DNA of 64,000 bases from Formicarius rufipectus (Eukaryota; Chordata; Aves; Passeriformes; Formicariidae): the NCBI GenBank assembly GCA_013399695.1, contig VXAU01002257.1:1-64000 (forward strand). Reading direction: 5' to 3'. The position numbers and the translations under genes are program-made. How positions within the stretch are numbered: the first letter of the stretch is position 1; every line of letters begins with the position of its first letter. Of this stretch, positions 36,201-45,645 are shown piece by piece. Under the pieces are notes generated by a model that saw only the letters and a list, made by a program, of their open reading frames with translations, was not told the origin of the DNA and ran no database searches.

Positions 36201-38849
36201 TGGAGGGTGGGGTGACAGCAGAAAACAAAAAGGGAGGGGGGAAATATTGGGATGAGGGGGCTCACAGTAGCCATAGAAACATCTGTAGGATATGCCTGGG
36301 AACAGTGAAAAATAAATTAAAAAGTACTAATAGCCTCCTTGGTCTTCAGAAAAGGGTCTCAAGTTGTCTTCATGGTGATTTATGTCGGCAGACCTCCTCT
36401 GCAGGATTACAGTCGCGTTATCCACAACTGCTGTTATTTATTCGGGATAAAGAAGGCAATTTTGACTGTGATCTCCCTTGACATTTCCCAAGGTGTACTC
36501 CTGTCTCATACCTTTCATCATCGTGTACTTCTTCAAGGCATCTCTCTTGCCTCTCTCAAAAAGAAACATGCATTTCAGTCGCTCACCCTGGACCGGAGTG
36601 ACACAGACGTTACAGGTTAGGAGAGATCAATTGCACGGCCCCGCTCCTCTTCACCTGGGAGGATCTTTGATGTGTTGACAAGGTTGGAATCCAAATAAGA
36701 CATTAACCCACTGTGTTGCAGTGGTTAAGGTGGCAGGGAGGCTATCAAATAGCATCTTGCCCAACAAGGTATTCTCCCTTTTTCATTTTACAGTCTGTGT
36801 CAATGGCAGTGGGAACTATTAGACCAGCATTAAAATTACATATTACTTATATAAATGGGAGCTATAAACATCACAAATAGTAAAACTAAAATTGCGCTGA
36901 GGTTCAGGAGAGACAGCATGTCTAAAACCTACAAAATTAAGGACATTTAGAGGAAAGCTTCAATATCCATCTGCCCTTAATTTACCTCATTATTCTTGGT
37001 TGTCAGAGTATGATCTCAGTGTTACGTTAATGTCATTTAATGACTTTTTCTTGCAAGGTTGACTCAGATCTGAATCAAACCACAATAAAGGTGCAGTGGC
37101 ACTTCCCAGGGTTTGTTGGTTTCTGTGAATCAGTAAGGACAGGCTAACCTACTGTTGAGGATGAAGCAGTTATTGTCACGGTGGTCAGTAAATATTTTGT
37201 CACTGAATATCTCCTTTGTAATGTTTTTACATTAATGTATTCTTATGAGTTCTTATTCCTTTTTCATTTGGAAATACTATGAATGTAAAGCTGCTGTTCC
37301 TCTGTAGCTGTGGCACAATGTTGATTTGAAGGAGGCAAAACCTGGACACTAAAACTGAGCTCGTTAGGAAGGTATGAGTGAGTATTAATGACCTGCATGC
37401 TGGGAGTGCCGAGGCTGCATTAGGTGTGTCCTCTCCTACCAGGCTTGCAGTGCCTGTGATTTCTGACCCCAATGTATGGCCCAGCACTGGGAATCTCCAG
37501 AGTAGGAATCACCCTGGACTGTGAGGAGCCTTGCACTGGGGTTAGCAGATCTGATTCTCCTAACTGTGCTCCTGGAAGTGAGACCAGTGCACAGAACTGA
37601 GGATGCTGTGTGTGGTTCTTGATTAGCCTTTCAGAGAAACAGAGGGGATTCTCTGGCCTGGAGGTGCCTGCTCGGTGCTGGCATGTGGATCTCCCTGTCT
37701 GAGGCAGGATTGGGCCAGACAGACCTTTTCCTGGACTGTTTTAAGCTCTCCTTTGCCATCACACCTGTGAGGCTGAGTACCATACAGGATCATCTCGTGA
37801 GGCTGGAGAAGTCTGGCTCAGCGTTTTTCATTAAAAGTAAATTTATATTGAATCAATGGAAATAATATTCCTGTGGTTAGGACTCAGGAGAGAAGAGAGA
37901 GTTCCTGAATCTGCTTTCTGGCGAGCACAGATGATTTCCTGTGCTCGGGGGAAGATTTGTTTCACCTAAATTTAGCTTGGGTATCGAGCTTCGCTCTGTA
38001 GTCAGCGGTTCCCCACGAGAGCCATTCATTTGACCTGAAACAGCTGAATTACCCTCTTTATTAACTGGAGGGAGAACCTCAGACCAGAAGTCCAGCCTCA
38101 GAATGGCTCAGCAGAGATGAAGCTGGATCCCAGCTTTCCTCTCAGAGATACACACATAAGGTGAGGTCTGTGGATCCCACGGGATCTTGTCAGTAGCCAA
38201 CTGGCAGTGGGGATGAGATGCCCCAACGCTGCCATGAAGGGGGCCTGAAGGCATGGAAGCCCTGAGTACAACAAGGGTTTTCTGACTATCATTAAACAGT
38301 ATTTATTAGTCTTCTGGAAGCAGTCTATAACCTTCATTAAAAAAAGAAGTAGTAAGGGTTGTATTTGTGTTGTTCTTGTGAAGGAAGTTGCATTTTCAAG
38401 CTGGTCTTCTCCAAGTTCAGGGATTCTTGAGGCAACAGCTCTGTGCTCTGCAGCACAGAGAGAGAGATGCAATGTGGGCCATGTAGGTGAATGTTTCTTT
38501 CTCTTCTTGAAAAAGGCAAGGGGAGTTTTAATTTCTTGCTCTTTGCCACTAAGGAAACTCAGAACTGTTCTTTATTGCAGCTAGAAGCATATTAGGGATG
38601 TGGTTCAGAATCAGTCTCTCATTGGTTTCAAACCTGCTTTGGCATGGGCTGTTACGGAAAGAAAAAATAAATGTGTTCTGAGTTCTCATTTGAGGTTTTA
38701 TTCTTTCCTTATCATCTGTGTTTTTGCTGTTTTAATTGGTGCTTCAACTGCAATGGCTTCTGAACATTCTAGACAGATGCTGTCTTGGAAACCCACCACT
38801 TGTCTTCCTGTCTGTATTTTTTTTTGCTGTTCAAGTGGTGTATTGGAAT
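33291..38849. other. Intronic DNA, no gene seen
   Basis: About 5.5 kb with no recognised repeat. It holds a G/T-rich stretch at 34675-34725 (GGGTTAGTTTTTTGTTGGG), a TATC/CT/TA microsatellite at 34797-34852 and A/T homopolymers at 34985-35045. A purine-rich segment near 36100-36260 is open for 130 codons on the plus strand without domain support. Sequence around 36960-37080 is CNE-like. Confidence 0.5.
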
Positions 38850-39209
38850 CTGGCTGAGCTGCTGGGATTAGCAGGGTTGTGGTCAGTGGCACAAGGTCCA
38901 GCTGGAGGCTGGTCACTAGTGTGCCCCAGGGTACCTCTGATTGTGGTTCAAAGGCTGTTAAACATCTCCCTCGGTGACTCAAATGATGGGGAAGAAAGCA
39001 CCCTGGGGAGTCTTCAGGCGATAAAGAGCTGAGAGGACCAGTATTTAAACATAAGAAATCACTTAACTAGTCTCTGGTTGGTCAAACAGCAGAAGAAGTT
39101 GCCCACAGATGATGTAGGGTCTCCATTCTTGGAAATATTCCAGCCTTTACTGGCCGTGGTTCTGGGTGACTGGCTTTTGGTAACCCTGCTTTGAGTGGTT
39201 GGGTTTCAT
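38850..39209 (+). mobile_element. CR1 LINE fragment with internal deletion
   Basis: Two collinear pieces. The first (38850-39025) covers the end of the reverse-transcriptase region: GTGGTCAGTGGCACAAGGTC, CAGCTGGAGGCTGGTCACTA, CTGTTAAACATCTCCCTCGG and AAAGCACCCTGGGGAG, with frameshifts. The second (39090-39209) resumes much nearer the 3' end: GTTGCCCACAGATGATG, GGGTCTCCATTCTTGGAAAT, CTGGGTGACTGGC and TAACCCTGCTTTGAG. Several hundred bases of the family are missing between them, and the terminal ATTCTGTG tail is absent. It is the only copy here retaining part of ORF2, and it is thoroughly broken. Sense to MACROD2. Confidence 0.82.
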
Positions 39210-40652
39210 ATCTGGCTGTTGCTAAATATAAGGGATGATGATGATTTTTAAAAATGTGTGCCAGACTGTTAGTTTGTAGCTCCCTTATAAGCTTTTCATT
39301 CTAACTACAAATATTCAAAGGGTTTAGAAAAAACCCAGGCAAGCCCCCACCCACAGCTGAGTTTGTCTGTGGGGAAATCAATTTGTTTGAGCAACTTTCA
39401 GTCCAGACCTTTATCCAGGCAGTTAATGGAGCTCTTGCTTTTAATTACTGAAAAATGATGAATTTGAAAATTTTAAAATAAAAATTTGGTGAGCTCCTCA
39501 GATGGTGAATTGCCTTAATTCCATACTGCAGTGCTCACTGCCTTGTCTAGGCTACTTGCAGCTGGTTTTGGTGTCTTCAGCATATAAAGTTAGAATATAA
39601 GATGCTAAAAACAATTTGTAAATCTTAGTGCTTATTCCTTTGATATGTTTTTTTTTTTTTTCCCCGTACTCGTTGTTGTATGTCGTTTGGTTCAAAATTT
39701 AGATTATTTCTATGAAATTGTCATGCATTGTGTAAGATGAGACACATAATTTGAGAATGAGAATATTGCCAGTCTTTTGGGAAACAGGTCCTCAGAGGAA
39801 GAGCCTCCCCTGCAGGCCCCTGGTCTGTTTAGGTGGGTCTACAGGGAAGATGAAAGATACTCTTTTTGCCCTTTTAACCTCTGGGGTGGCTTCTTTCAGT
39901 AGCTGTCCTTTTGTGTAAATAAACAGGAAAACTGCAGCCTTTGCAGTCAATCCTTACCTGGAGCAGAGTCACCACAAGGAGGGGACACTCGTGGAGATCC
40001 TCTGACAGCCTGACAGGCATTTGTTTTGGCTTTGAGTGTTTTCTGTGTTATGATGACATTCTGTGTGTGCTTTTTGCAAATCATTTTAACTAAATAGGAG
40101 TCCTTCAATCAGTTGTCAGTATCTTTATGGCCGGTTTACTCTCTCAATAATCACTTGCCACACAGCTGTGTAATTTTCTAAACCCATTCTCCTTTTGTGC
40201 AATATGAACTTGCATTTTTGGAAGTGAAGGTGCACAGAGGAACCCTGAGCCTCAATGCAGAGGGGATGTTTCATGTCAGGTCTGAATCTGACCTTCAGCT
40301 GTAGTTGCTGGACCAGCACTTTGTGAGCTGTTAGCATCCTCTGGCAACCTCCCTGTTGTTGCTTTGTCAACTTTTAGGCTTGTAAAATAGCTGGGTGCTG
40401 GTGTTTATACCAGAAAATTCCCTTTGACTTTTTTGGCACTTGGTGTTTGATGAAGAGAATCTGCCAGTGTGTGAATAAGTGAGCTCATACCAATGCCCGA
40501 AGGCTTGTGTGTGCCCTGCTGTGTTCAAGACATTGACTCATTTTTGAGCCAATAATTACTTCTGCATTCTTAAAAGGCACACTAATAAACCTGCTAATAT
40601 TGTCTGTAATGAAAACTGAGTTTAAACATTCTCACACTCGATTCTTCCATTT
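39210..40652. other. Intronic DNA, no gene seen
   Basis: AT-rich, T-run at 39648-39661, no repeat family recognised, short open frames only. Confidence 0.5.
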
Positions 40653-40898
40653 GATTTTTTTTCCCCCCCTCTTCACTTTCAGTATAAGGAATTGTGTTGG
40701 AATTTCCTATTCGTAACTTTGAGTGATGGGTACTTGCAAAGTTTGTTGTTTGTTAAATTACAGTTCAGAATGATGACAAATATAGAATTAATGTCAGGAG
40801 ATGGACTGGAAAATTACTTTTTAATTTTATTTCCAGATAGTAGTATAAGGATTTTTAAAAGGGAACAGGATGGTATTATAGTTAGTGGTTTATAAAAT
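40653..40898 (+). other. Strong acceptor-like tract followed by a 70-codon open frame
   Basis: A tract TTTTTTTTCCCCCCCTCTTC leads to ACTTTCAG at about 40681, a convincing 3' splice site by eye. The sequence after it is open for about 70 codons in one frame (YKELCWNFLFVTLSDGYLQ...) before TAA at 40893-40895. No AATAAA follows closely and no donor is obvious, so it would have to be a terminal exon. AT-richness makes chance likely, and no family is recognised. Confidence 0.15.
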
Positions 40899-41539
40899 CA
40901 TTTGGTTTATAAGTTTAATCTAGTAAAAGCAGCAAAACTTGACTCTGAATGTTTAATGTCAATAATATCTTAAATATGTGTGCATGTACCCTGTGAATAC
41001 TTTGTGCAACTGAAGAGGTACAGTAGGCCCTGAAGTTTATAGATTTATTGTGCTTTTTGGAGTTAGGTGTTTTTGTAGTGTGTGCTATTTTTGGAAAGGA
41101 TCTAAGTCACTCAAGTGTTTCATCGTTGGCTGATAAACAGGAATATCAGTAATGCAAGTTGCATGAAGGAATGGCTCTCAAACAGCAGAATTAGTCCTCT
41201 TGATGAGATGATGCAGTGAAATCAGGGAGGACTCATTAGAGTTTGGTATTATTTTTGTCTGCTGAGTTACGTGCTGGAAGAGAAGCGCTGACCTTGCACG
41301 TGGCTTGGCTGTGGCAAAAACGACACTGGGAATGCCGAGCACTTAATTTGAAGCAAGTCCTTGCTCTGTGGAAGCAATTATTAGGACTGCAGTAGGAGGC
41401 ATCTGGTCATGTAGACATAGCAATTGTATTCATCTAATGTATAACAGTTAATACATTGCAGCTCAGTGTGAACTAGAACCCCTTGATGTAGATAAGCCCT
41501 TAAGTATTTAAATACCCAGGTCCTTCTCACTGAAATGTC

Positions 41540-41790
41540 TTCGAGTCCAACTTGGCCTCCGCATGGTGACTATTGTAAATGTTCCTCATGAAGCTGCATT
41601 ACATTTCATCCTAATTAGCACTGCTGCTGTAGCCTCGGTAAAGAAACATTGGATTAAAAAGAACCAGAGGCTTGAGCGCCCACATCCTCTCCTGCAGGAA
41701 TTAAATCCATTTCGGTCTCTCAGTATTCACAGAGCTGATTTAATTTGGCCTCTTTCTCCAGACAATTGCACAAACGTAGTAGTAGCAGGA
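41540..41790. promoter_or_regulatory. Candidate conserved noncoding element
   Basis: Non-repetitive 250 bp with TTTCATCCTAATTAGCACTG, GGAATTAAATCCATTTCGG and GAGCTGATTTAATTTGGCC. These are TAAT-core and CAGCTG-like words of enhancer type. It is also open for 100 codons on the plus strand (41563-41865) with no recognisable protein. Composition-based guess. Confidence 0.2.
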
Positions 41791-42796
41791 AGCTCCTGCC
41801 TTTTTCTTTTTCTTTACATATGTTTAACTCCAGAGTTGTGTCTGTTTTGGGTGCTGTCAGGGTAGCATTTCCTATTAGTCCACAAGTAAAGCAAACATGC
41901 AATTTCAGAGGCAAAGAAATAAAAGGTTTGTCAATAAGTAGCAGTTACCAGCAACAAATTAAGATAGATGAGAAGCGTTTTCAGTGTGGAAATAGGAATG
42001 AATGTTTCCTACTGTGAAACTGAATTTTTTTATTGAAATCAGATCTATAATTAAGTTATTATTATGCATAGAAAAGGTTAGAAACCTTACCATCTTTTGT
42101 CCATAAGCCAAATATTGTAGTATGTTGATATCCATGCTGTGAATTCCCCATTACTGCTCCGCCAGTAATTTCAACCTGGCATCTAGACTGAATTGTCTCC
42201 CTAGGAGCCAAGAGGAAACACAGTTGATATGTGATCTGGGGCACGGGTCTTTCTTGAATGAATAAAAGCACTGTCACATTTTACGAAATTACATCTGCTG
42301 GTTATGTGCTGTGATCATCTCTGAACGAGGGAGAGGGCAGAGCTCATCTGAGTGATGGCACAGACCCCTATTCCAGAGGAGCTTGATGGGATTTTATACA
42401 CTCTTGTAGCGCCGTTCCAGCTCCGTTTCAGCTGCACGACAGAACCTGAAAGCCCAGGTAATGACTGTGATGTGTCTGCACAGTAATTTTCAAGTATTAA
42501 AGACCGCTCTGGACACACCAGTTGTCAGCCAGCGCTTGCAGAGCAGCCTCAGAGTCGTGTGCTCTGTGAGAGGAGATGAAGGGACGTGACAAGTGCCTGC
42601 CAGGCAGTGCTGGAAATGCATCGTCCCTTGTTCTCCAAGGAAAGCTGAGAGGGAAGCCTGGTGGTCCCCCTGGAGCCCCCAGGCACCCCAAGACTCGGCT
42701 GTGGTGCCGCGTGCTGGGAACGTGTGCTGAGCCCGACCCGTAGTGCGGCCGCCTGTCTTGTCAATCCCTTCAACGTCACCATCAGGGCTTGGAGCA
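41791..42796. other. Intronic DNA with a small CpG-rich pocket, no gene seen
   Basis: CpG dinucleotides, rare elsewhere in the window, cluster at about 42691-42775, including GCGGCCGC at 42745-42752, just before a CR1 tail. Overlapping open frames on the minus strand there have no domain. No promoter elements were recognised. Confidence 0.4.
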
Positions 42797-42862
42797 GCTT
42801 CATTTAATGGTTGGGCTTGATGATTTTAGAGGTCTTTTCCAACCCTAAAGATTTGTTATCTT
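42797..42862 (+). mobile_element. CR1 LINE 3' tail
   Basis: GCTTCATTTAATGGTTGGGC, then TTGATGATTTTAGAGGTC and TTTTCCAACCCTAAAGAT match the terminal region of the CR1 subfamily ending in GGTCTTTTCCAACC. It is very short, sense to MACROD2, and its repeat tail has decayed. Confidence 0.75.
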
Positions 42863-44605
42863 GCTTGGACACCATATGAGCCTGTCACCCTTTACTTTTA
42901 ACAGTAATATTGGGGCAGCTAGTGCTTTGCTGCCTGGGGGCTGCAGAGCCACCCCAGCCCAAACACCCCCAGGTGGGTGGCTCTGCCACATATAGGGTAT
43001 GAAATTAGTAGTGGTGCTGCTTCCTGTAGACACCATGTGGGAGGTTGCCAAAGGAGTTTTGGAGGTGTCAAAGGACTGTTTCCCCTTACCAGAGTTGTGG
43101 GACCAGGAAGACAAGGAGGGTTGAACACTGTTACTCACTTCCTGAGGCAAATGGGTATCTAAATTCTGTGCTGTTGCTCAAATTCTGCAAAGAATGGAAA
43201 ACAAAACACTTGTTTGGAGTGATTACCTCTCACCTGTGACACTTCAACAGTGGTGAATTTTAGTCTCTTTCTGAACTTTACAAAATCATCTTTTATGCCT
43301 CTCTCTCATTGCTGGAGCATCTGTTGCCACCTCAGCCTGAGCTCCGTGTTGTGGTTGTGTTGGTTTTTTTTTCTTCTCCATTCCTCATTTCCTTAAAGGG
43401 TTGATTCTTTGTGATTTATTGGGTACAAACTACAAAGCTAAGTATTTTTCAGGATGTAAGTTTTAATGGTTGTGAGAAGGAATGAGACTATAATTCTTCT
43501 CCACTTCATTTTACTTAAGTATTTTCAGAGGGAAGGGTAGGATGTATTCTTTCCATTAGACCTCTCCTTTCTTAATCACCATTCCCTAATTAATTCCCTG
43601 GTTAAATATAAAGCAGGCATTAGCTTTGAATAATGTTTTCCTGTGTGATTAAGTAAAGAAGAATTCCTTTCTTTTGTATGATGACTCACCGCTGGGGGAT
43701 CTGGAAGGAGCCTCAGGGTGGATATTTGAGACTTTGGTCCCAGGTGCTCTCATACCTTTGAGCTGTGTTTGCTGTCAGGCCAGAGGTGGGAGGCAAAGGT
43801 TGATATCACATATCAGCTGAACACAAAGAAAATCGTCTCTCTTGTGAAACCACAGCTTTGGTTTCTCCTGGTGGAAAACTGACTCTGGCTCACAGAAATG
43901 CAAATCTGGAGACAACACGTACAGCTAAGAAAAATGTGAATTACTGCTCTTGCTGGCAGAGTGGCTCTAATACCTCCTGTTGCATGATGCATTTTCTTAG
44001 GTGTCCAGGCTGACTCAAAAATGTATCCTTTTTTTTTCACCCAGCATCTTCCAGTTCCTCCCCCTGCACCAGTTTGCAAGCCTTTGGCTTGTGGCTGTCC
44101 AGATGTGTTGGGCCACACCATAAACCACATGTCTGAAAGAACTGAGGTGGAAAATGAAAGGCTCTGGATCAAAAAAGGAGGTTATAGTAAATGAGGGCAT
44201 GGCAAAGAGGCAGGGCAGGGTTTAAGCTAGCCAAGCTTATCTTACTGCTGAAGAAACATTGTCTAACTCTACCCAGATAATGACTTTTTTTTTTTCCTAC
44301 TATAGTAACTTATGGCGTCAATTTTTAGCTCCTGGCATTAATTTTTAGCTCAAAAGGCAGTTTTTAAGAATGATTTGGGGTTCAGATGTTGCTCATAGCT
44401 CAAGATGAGAAAAAGAATGCGGCTTTATTAACGTGGCAGCAAGGAAAACATATGGAATATGTTTCATATAATGACATGAGAATGCCTGTGATTTGACTGC
44501 CATAACAGTGAACGTTACAACGTGTAATCTCTGGGTGTTGAAAAACAGACATTTAAAAACACTCTTGGTTTTGATAAAAAGTTCAGCAAACAGAAATCCC
44601 ACTGA
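42863..44605. other. Intronic DNA upstream of the MACROD2 exon
   Basis: No repeat family recognised. It includes a tandem duplication of a 20-mer (GGCGTCAATTTTTAGCTCCT at 44314-44333, then GGCATTAATTTTTAGCTCAA at 44334-44353). Open frames near 42845-43239 and 43813-44172 look random. Confidence 0.5.
44314..44353. repeat. Two-copy 20-bp tandem duplication
   Basis: GGCGTCAATTTTTAGCTCCT is followed directly by GGCATTAATTTTTAGCTCAA, with mismatches only at positions 4-6 and at the last two bases. It lies about 300 bp upstream of the MACROD2 acceptor. Probably a simple slippage duplication. Confidence 0.8.
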
Positions 44606-44648
44606 TTTTTTTTCTTTTCTTTTTCTTTCCCTTTCATTTGTTTTACAG
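44606..44648 (+). promoter_or_regulatory. MACROD2: Polypyrimidine tract and 3' splice acceptor of the MACROD2 short exon
   Basis: About 40 nt, nearly all T or C, run into TTTTACAG directly before the exon. An extended tract of this strength is typical of introns that must splice a very short exon. The donor on the other side (44680-44688, GTAAGTAAG) matches U1 very well. This pairing fixes the exon ends and the plus-strand direction of the gene. Confidence 0.8.
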
Positions 44649-44679
44649 GCCTTTCCCTGTATTTCAACCGGAATTTATG
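44649..44679 (+). CDS. MACROD2: MACROD2 exon encoding macrodomain loop 2 (31-nt internal exon)
   Basis: Seen: a pyrimidine tract ending TTTTACAG precedes 31 nt that read A-F-P-C-I-S-T-G-I-Y plus the first base of a Gly codon, followed at once by a GTAAGTAAG donor. The exon enters in phase 0 and leaves in phase 1. Known: in MacroD-type macrodomains the STG-I/V-Y/F-G loop wraps the diphosphate of ADP-ribose. MACROD2 hydrolyses ester-linked mono-ADP-ribose on acidic residues and de-acetylates O-acetyl-ADP-ribose, in nucleus and cytoplasm. In human numbering the segment is about residues 181-191, with Gly188-Tyr190 contacting ligand. MACROD1 reads STGVFG and GDAP2 also differs here, so the STGIYG wording, plus tens of kilobases of intron on each side, favours MACROD2. 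All loop residues are intact, so nothing suggests a pseudogene. The preceding exon (ending near RSV) and the following exon (starting near FPNEPAA) were looked for and not found, as expected for a gene with introns of many kilobases. Confidence 0.9.
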
Positions 44680-45133
44680 GTAAGTAAGACCTTCAATGTC
44701 ACTTATTCTTACTCATTTGTTCCTATTATTGCTATTTCAAAGTGATATTTCATATCAGATGTCTTGTCAGTCATTTTGGCTTGCCAGTCTGTTTATCCTG
44801 TGTTAAATAACAGAGACCCAAAGCCCTTGGCTGTGTGCTGGGAAGGGGGACACCTTTGTGCAGCCCTTTGTAAAACCCTCTGAGCCTTTGAGCCAAGACC
44901 TGCAACTGTGGATTGCATTTCTGCAGTAACTCTTAAAAACACTGCTGTGGCTTCACCAGGGCAAAACAGGGGTCTGGCAAAGTGTTCCATCCAGAAGGAA
45001 AACAAGCAAGATGCCACATTGTCCAAGACTGGGAGGAGGGAGGAGGGGAAATGGTGTTTTTCTCAAGCCAGCTTGCTAGAATAATATGAAATTATCTTAG
45101 CTGTGGTAAGTTATGCTTCTACACTTTTAGTTT

Positions 45134-45155
45134 ATTAATTTGCATGCAAATTAAT
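45134..45155. promoter_or_regulatory. Perfect 22-bp palindrome of two overlapping octamer sites
   Basis: The core ATTTGCATGCAAAT holds the octamer ATTTGCAT and its reverse complement ATGCAAAT sharing two bases, and it is flanked symmetrically by ATTA on the left and TAAT on the right. The 22 bp equal their own reverse complement. POU-domain factors bind octamers, and TAAT is a homeodomain core, so dimeric POU binding is a reasonable guess. It lies about 450 bp into the intron after the MACROD2 exon. Confidence 0.5.
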
Positions 45156-45509
45156 CACCTGAAGGAAAGGGTCATTCGAAAAGTTCGTCACTTGCTTTGT
45201 TGTAATCTTAAGGTAATCCATCAATAATAGTCACCTGGTTTTGGATGACATTGTGAAAGAAGTGAGCATGGTACTTGAAGGAGGAAGAAGACAAGCAGTT
45301 GAATATTTAGGAGAAATTTGAGAGGACATACAAGTTACAAAGGGGCAAAAATAATTTATTTTTTTTTTAAATTTCACAATAACCGAAGATGCTTTTTCTT
45401 TAAATTAGGTTCAGTAAATGCATACAAATGGTTACAGGTTTTGTTACTTATACAATTTAAAGTTTTAAAATAAGGATGTTTCAAAGAAACATGTCGATGC
45501 TCTGTTCTT
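45156..45509. other. Intronic DNA, no gene seen
   Basis: AT-rich unique sequence with a T-run at about 45357-45368. Nothing recognised before the CR1 tail. Confidence 0.5.
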
Positions 45510-45645
45510 GGTGGTGTTCAAGGCCAGGTTGGATGGGATTTTGAGCAACCTGTCTAGTGAAGGTGTTCCCTGCCCATGGCGGGAGGGTTGGAACTGGGCA
45601 ATCTTTAAAGGTCCCTTCCAACCCAAACCATTCTATGATTTTATG
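45510..45645 (+). mobile_element. CR1 LINE 3' tail
   Basis: GGTGTTCAAGGCCAGGTTGG, TTTGAGCAACCTGTCTAGTG, CCCTGCCCATGGCGGGAGGG, GGTCCCTTCCAACCCAAACC and the terminal TTCTATGATTTTATG give a nearly complete last 135 bp of CR1. It is the least diverged copy in the window, so probably the youngest. Sense to MACROD2 and about 830 bp downstream of the exon. Confidence 0.93.

Larger units (their letters stand above)
1..44648 (+). other. MACROD2: MACROD2 intron upstream of the 31-nt exon (3' part)
   Basis: Inferred from the exon at its 3' end. The intron continues beyond the left edge. No other MACROD2 exon was found by looking for the residues that precede the exon (LVKEN..RSV), nor any 600-codon single-exon frame of the FLRT3 kind. 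Contents are listed separately: CR1 fragments, a solo LTR, low-complexity tracts, conserved-looking AT-rich blocks and a few unexplained open frames. Confidence 0.75.

Noticed and set aside
38736..39032. A 98-codon plus-strand open frame with a plausible tail
   Set aside because: Its second half is the frameshifted end of the CR1 reverse transcriptase, and its first half is unrelated unique sequence.
41563..41865. A 100-codon plus-strand frame over a conserved-looking block
   Set aside because: The constraint pattern, if real, looks like an enhancer (TAAT cores); there are no splice sites at the frame ends.
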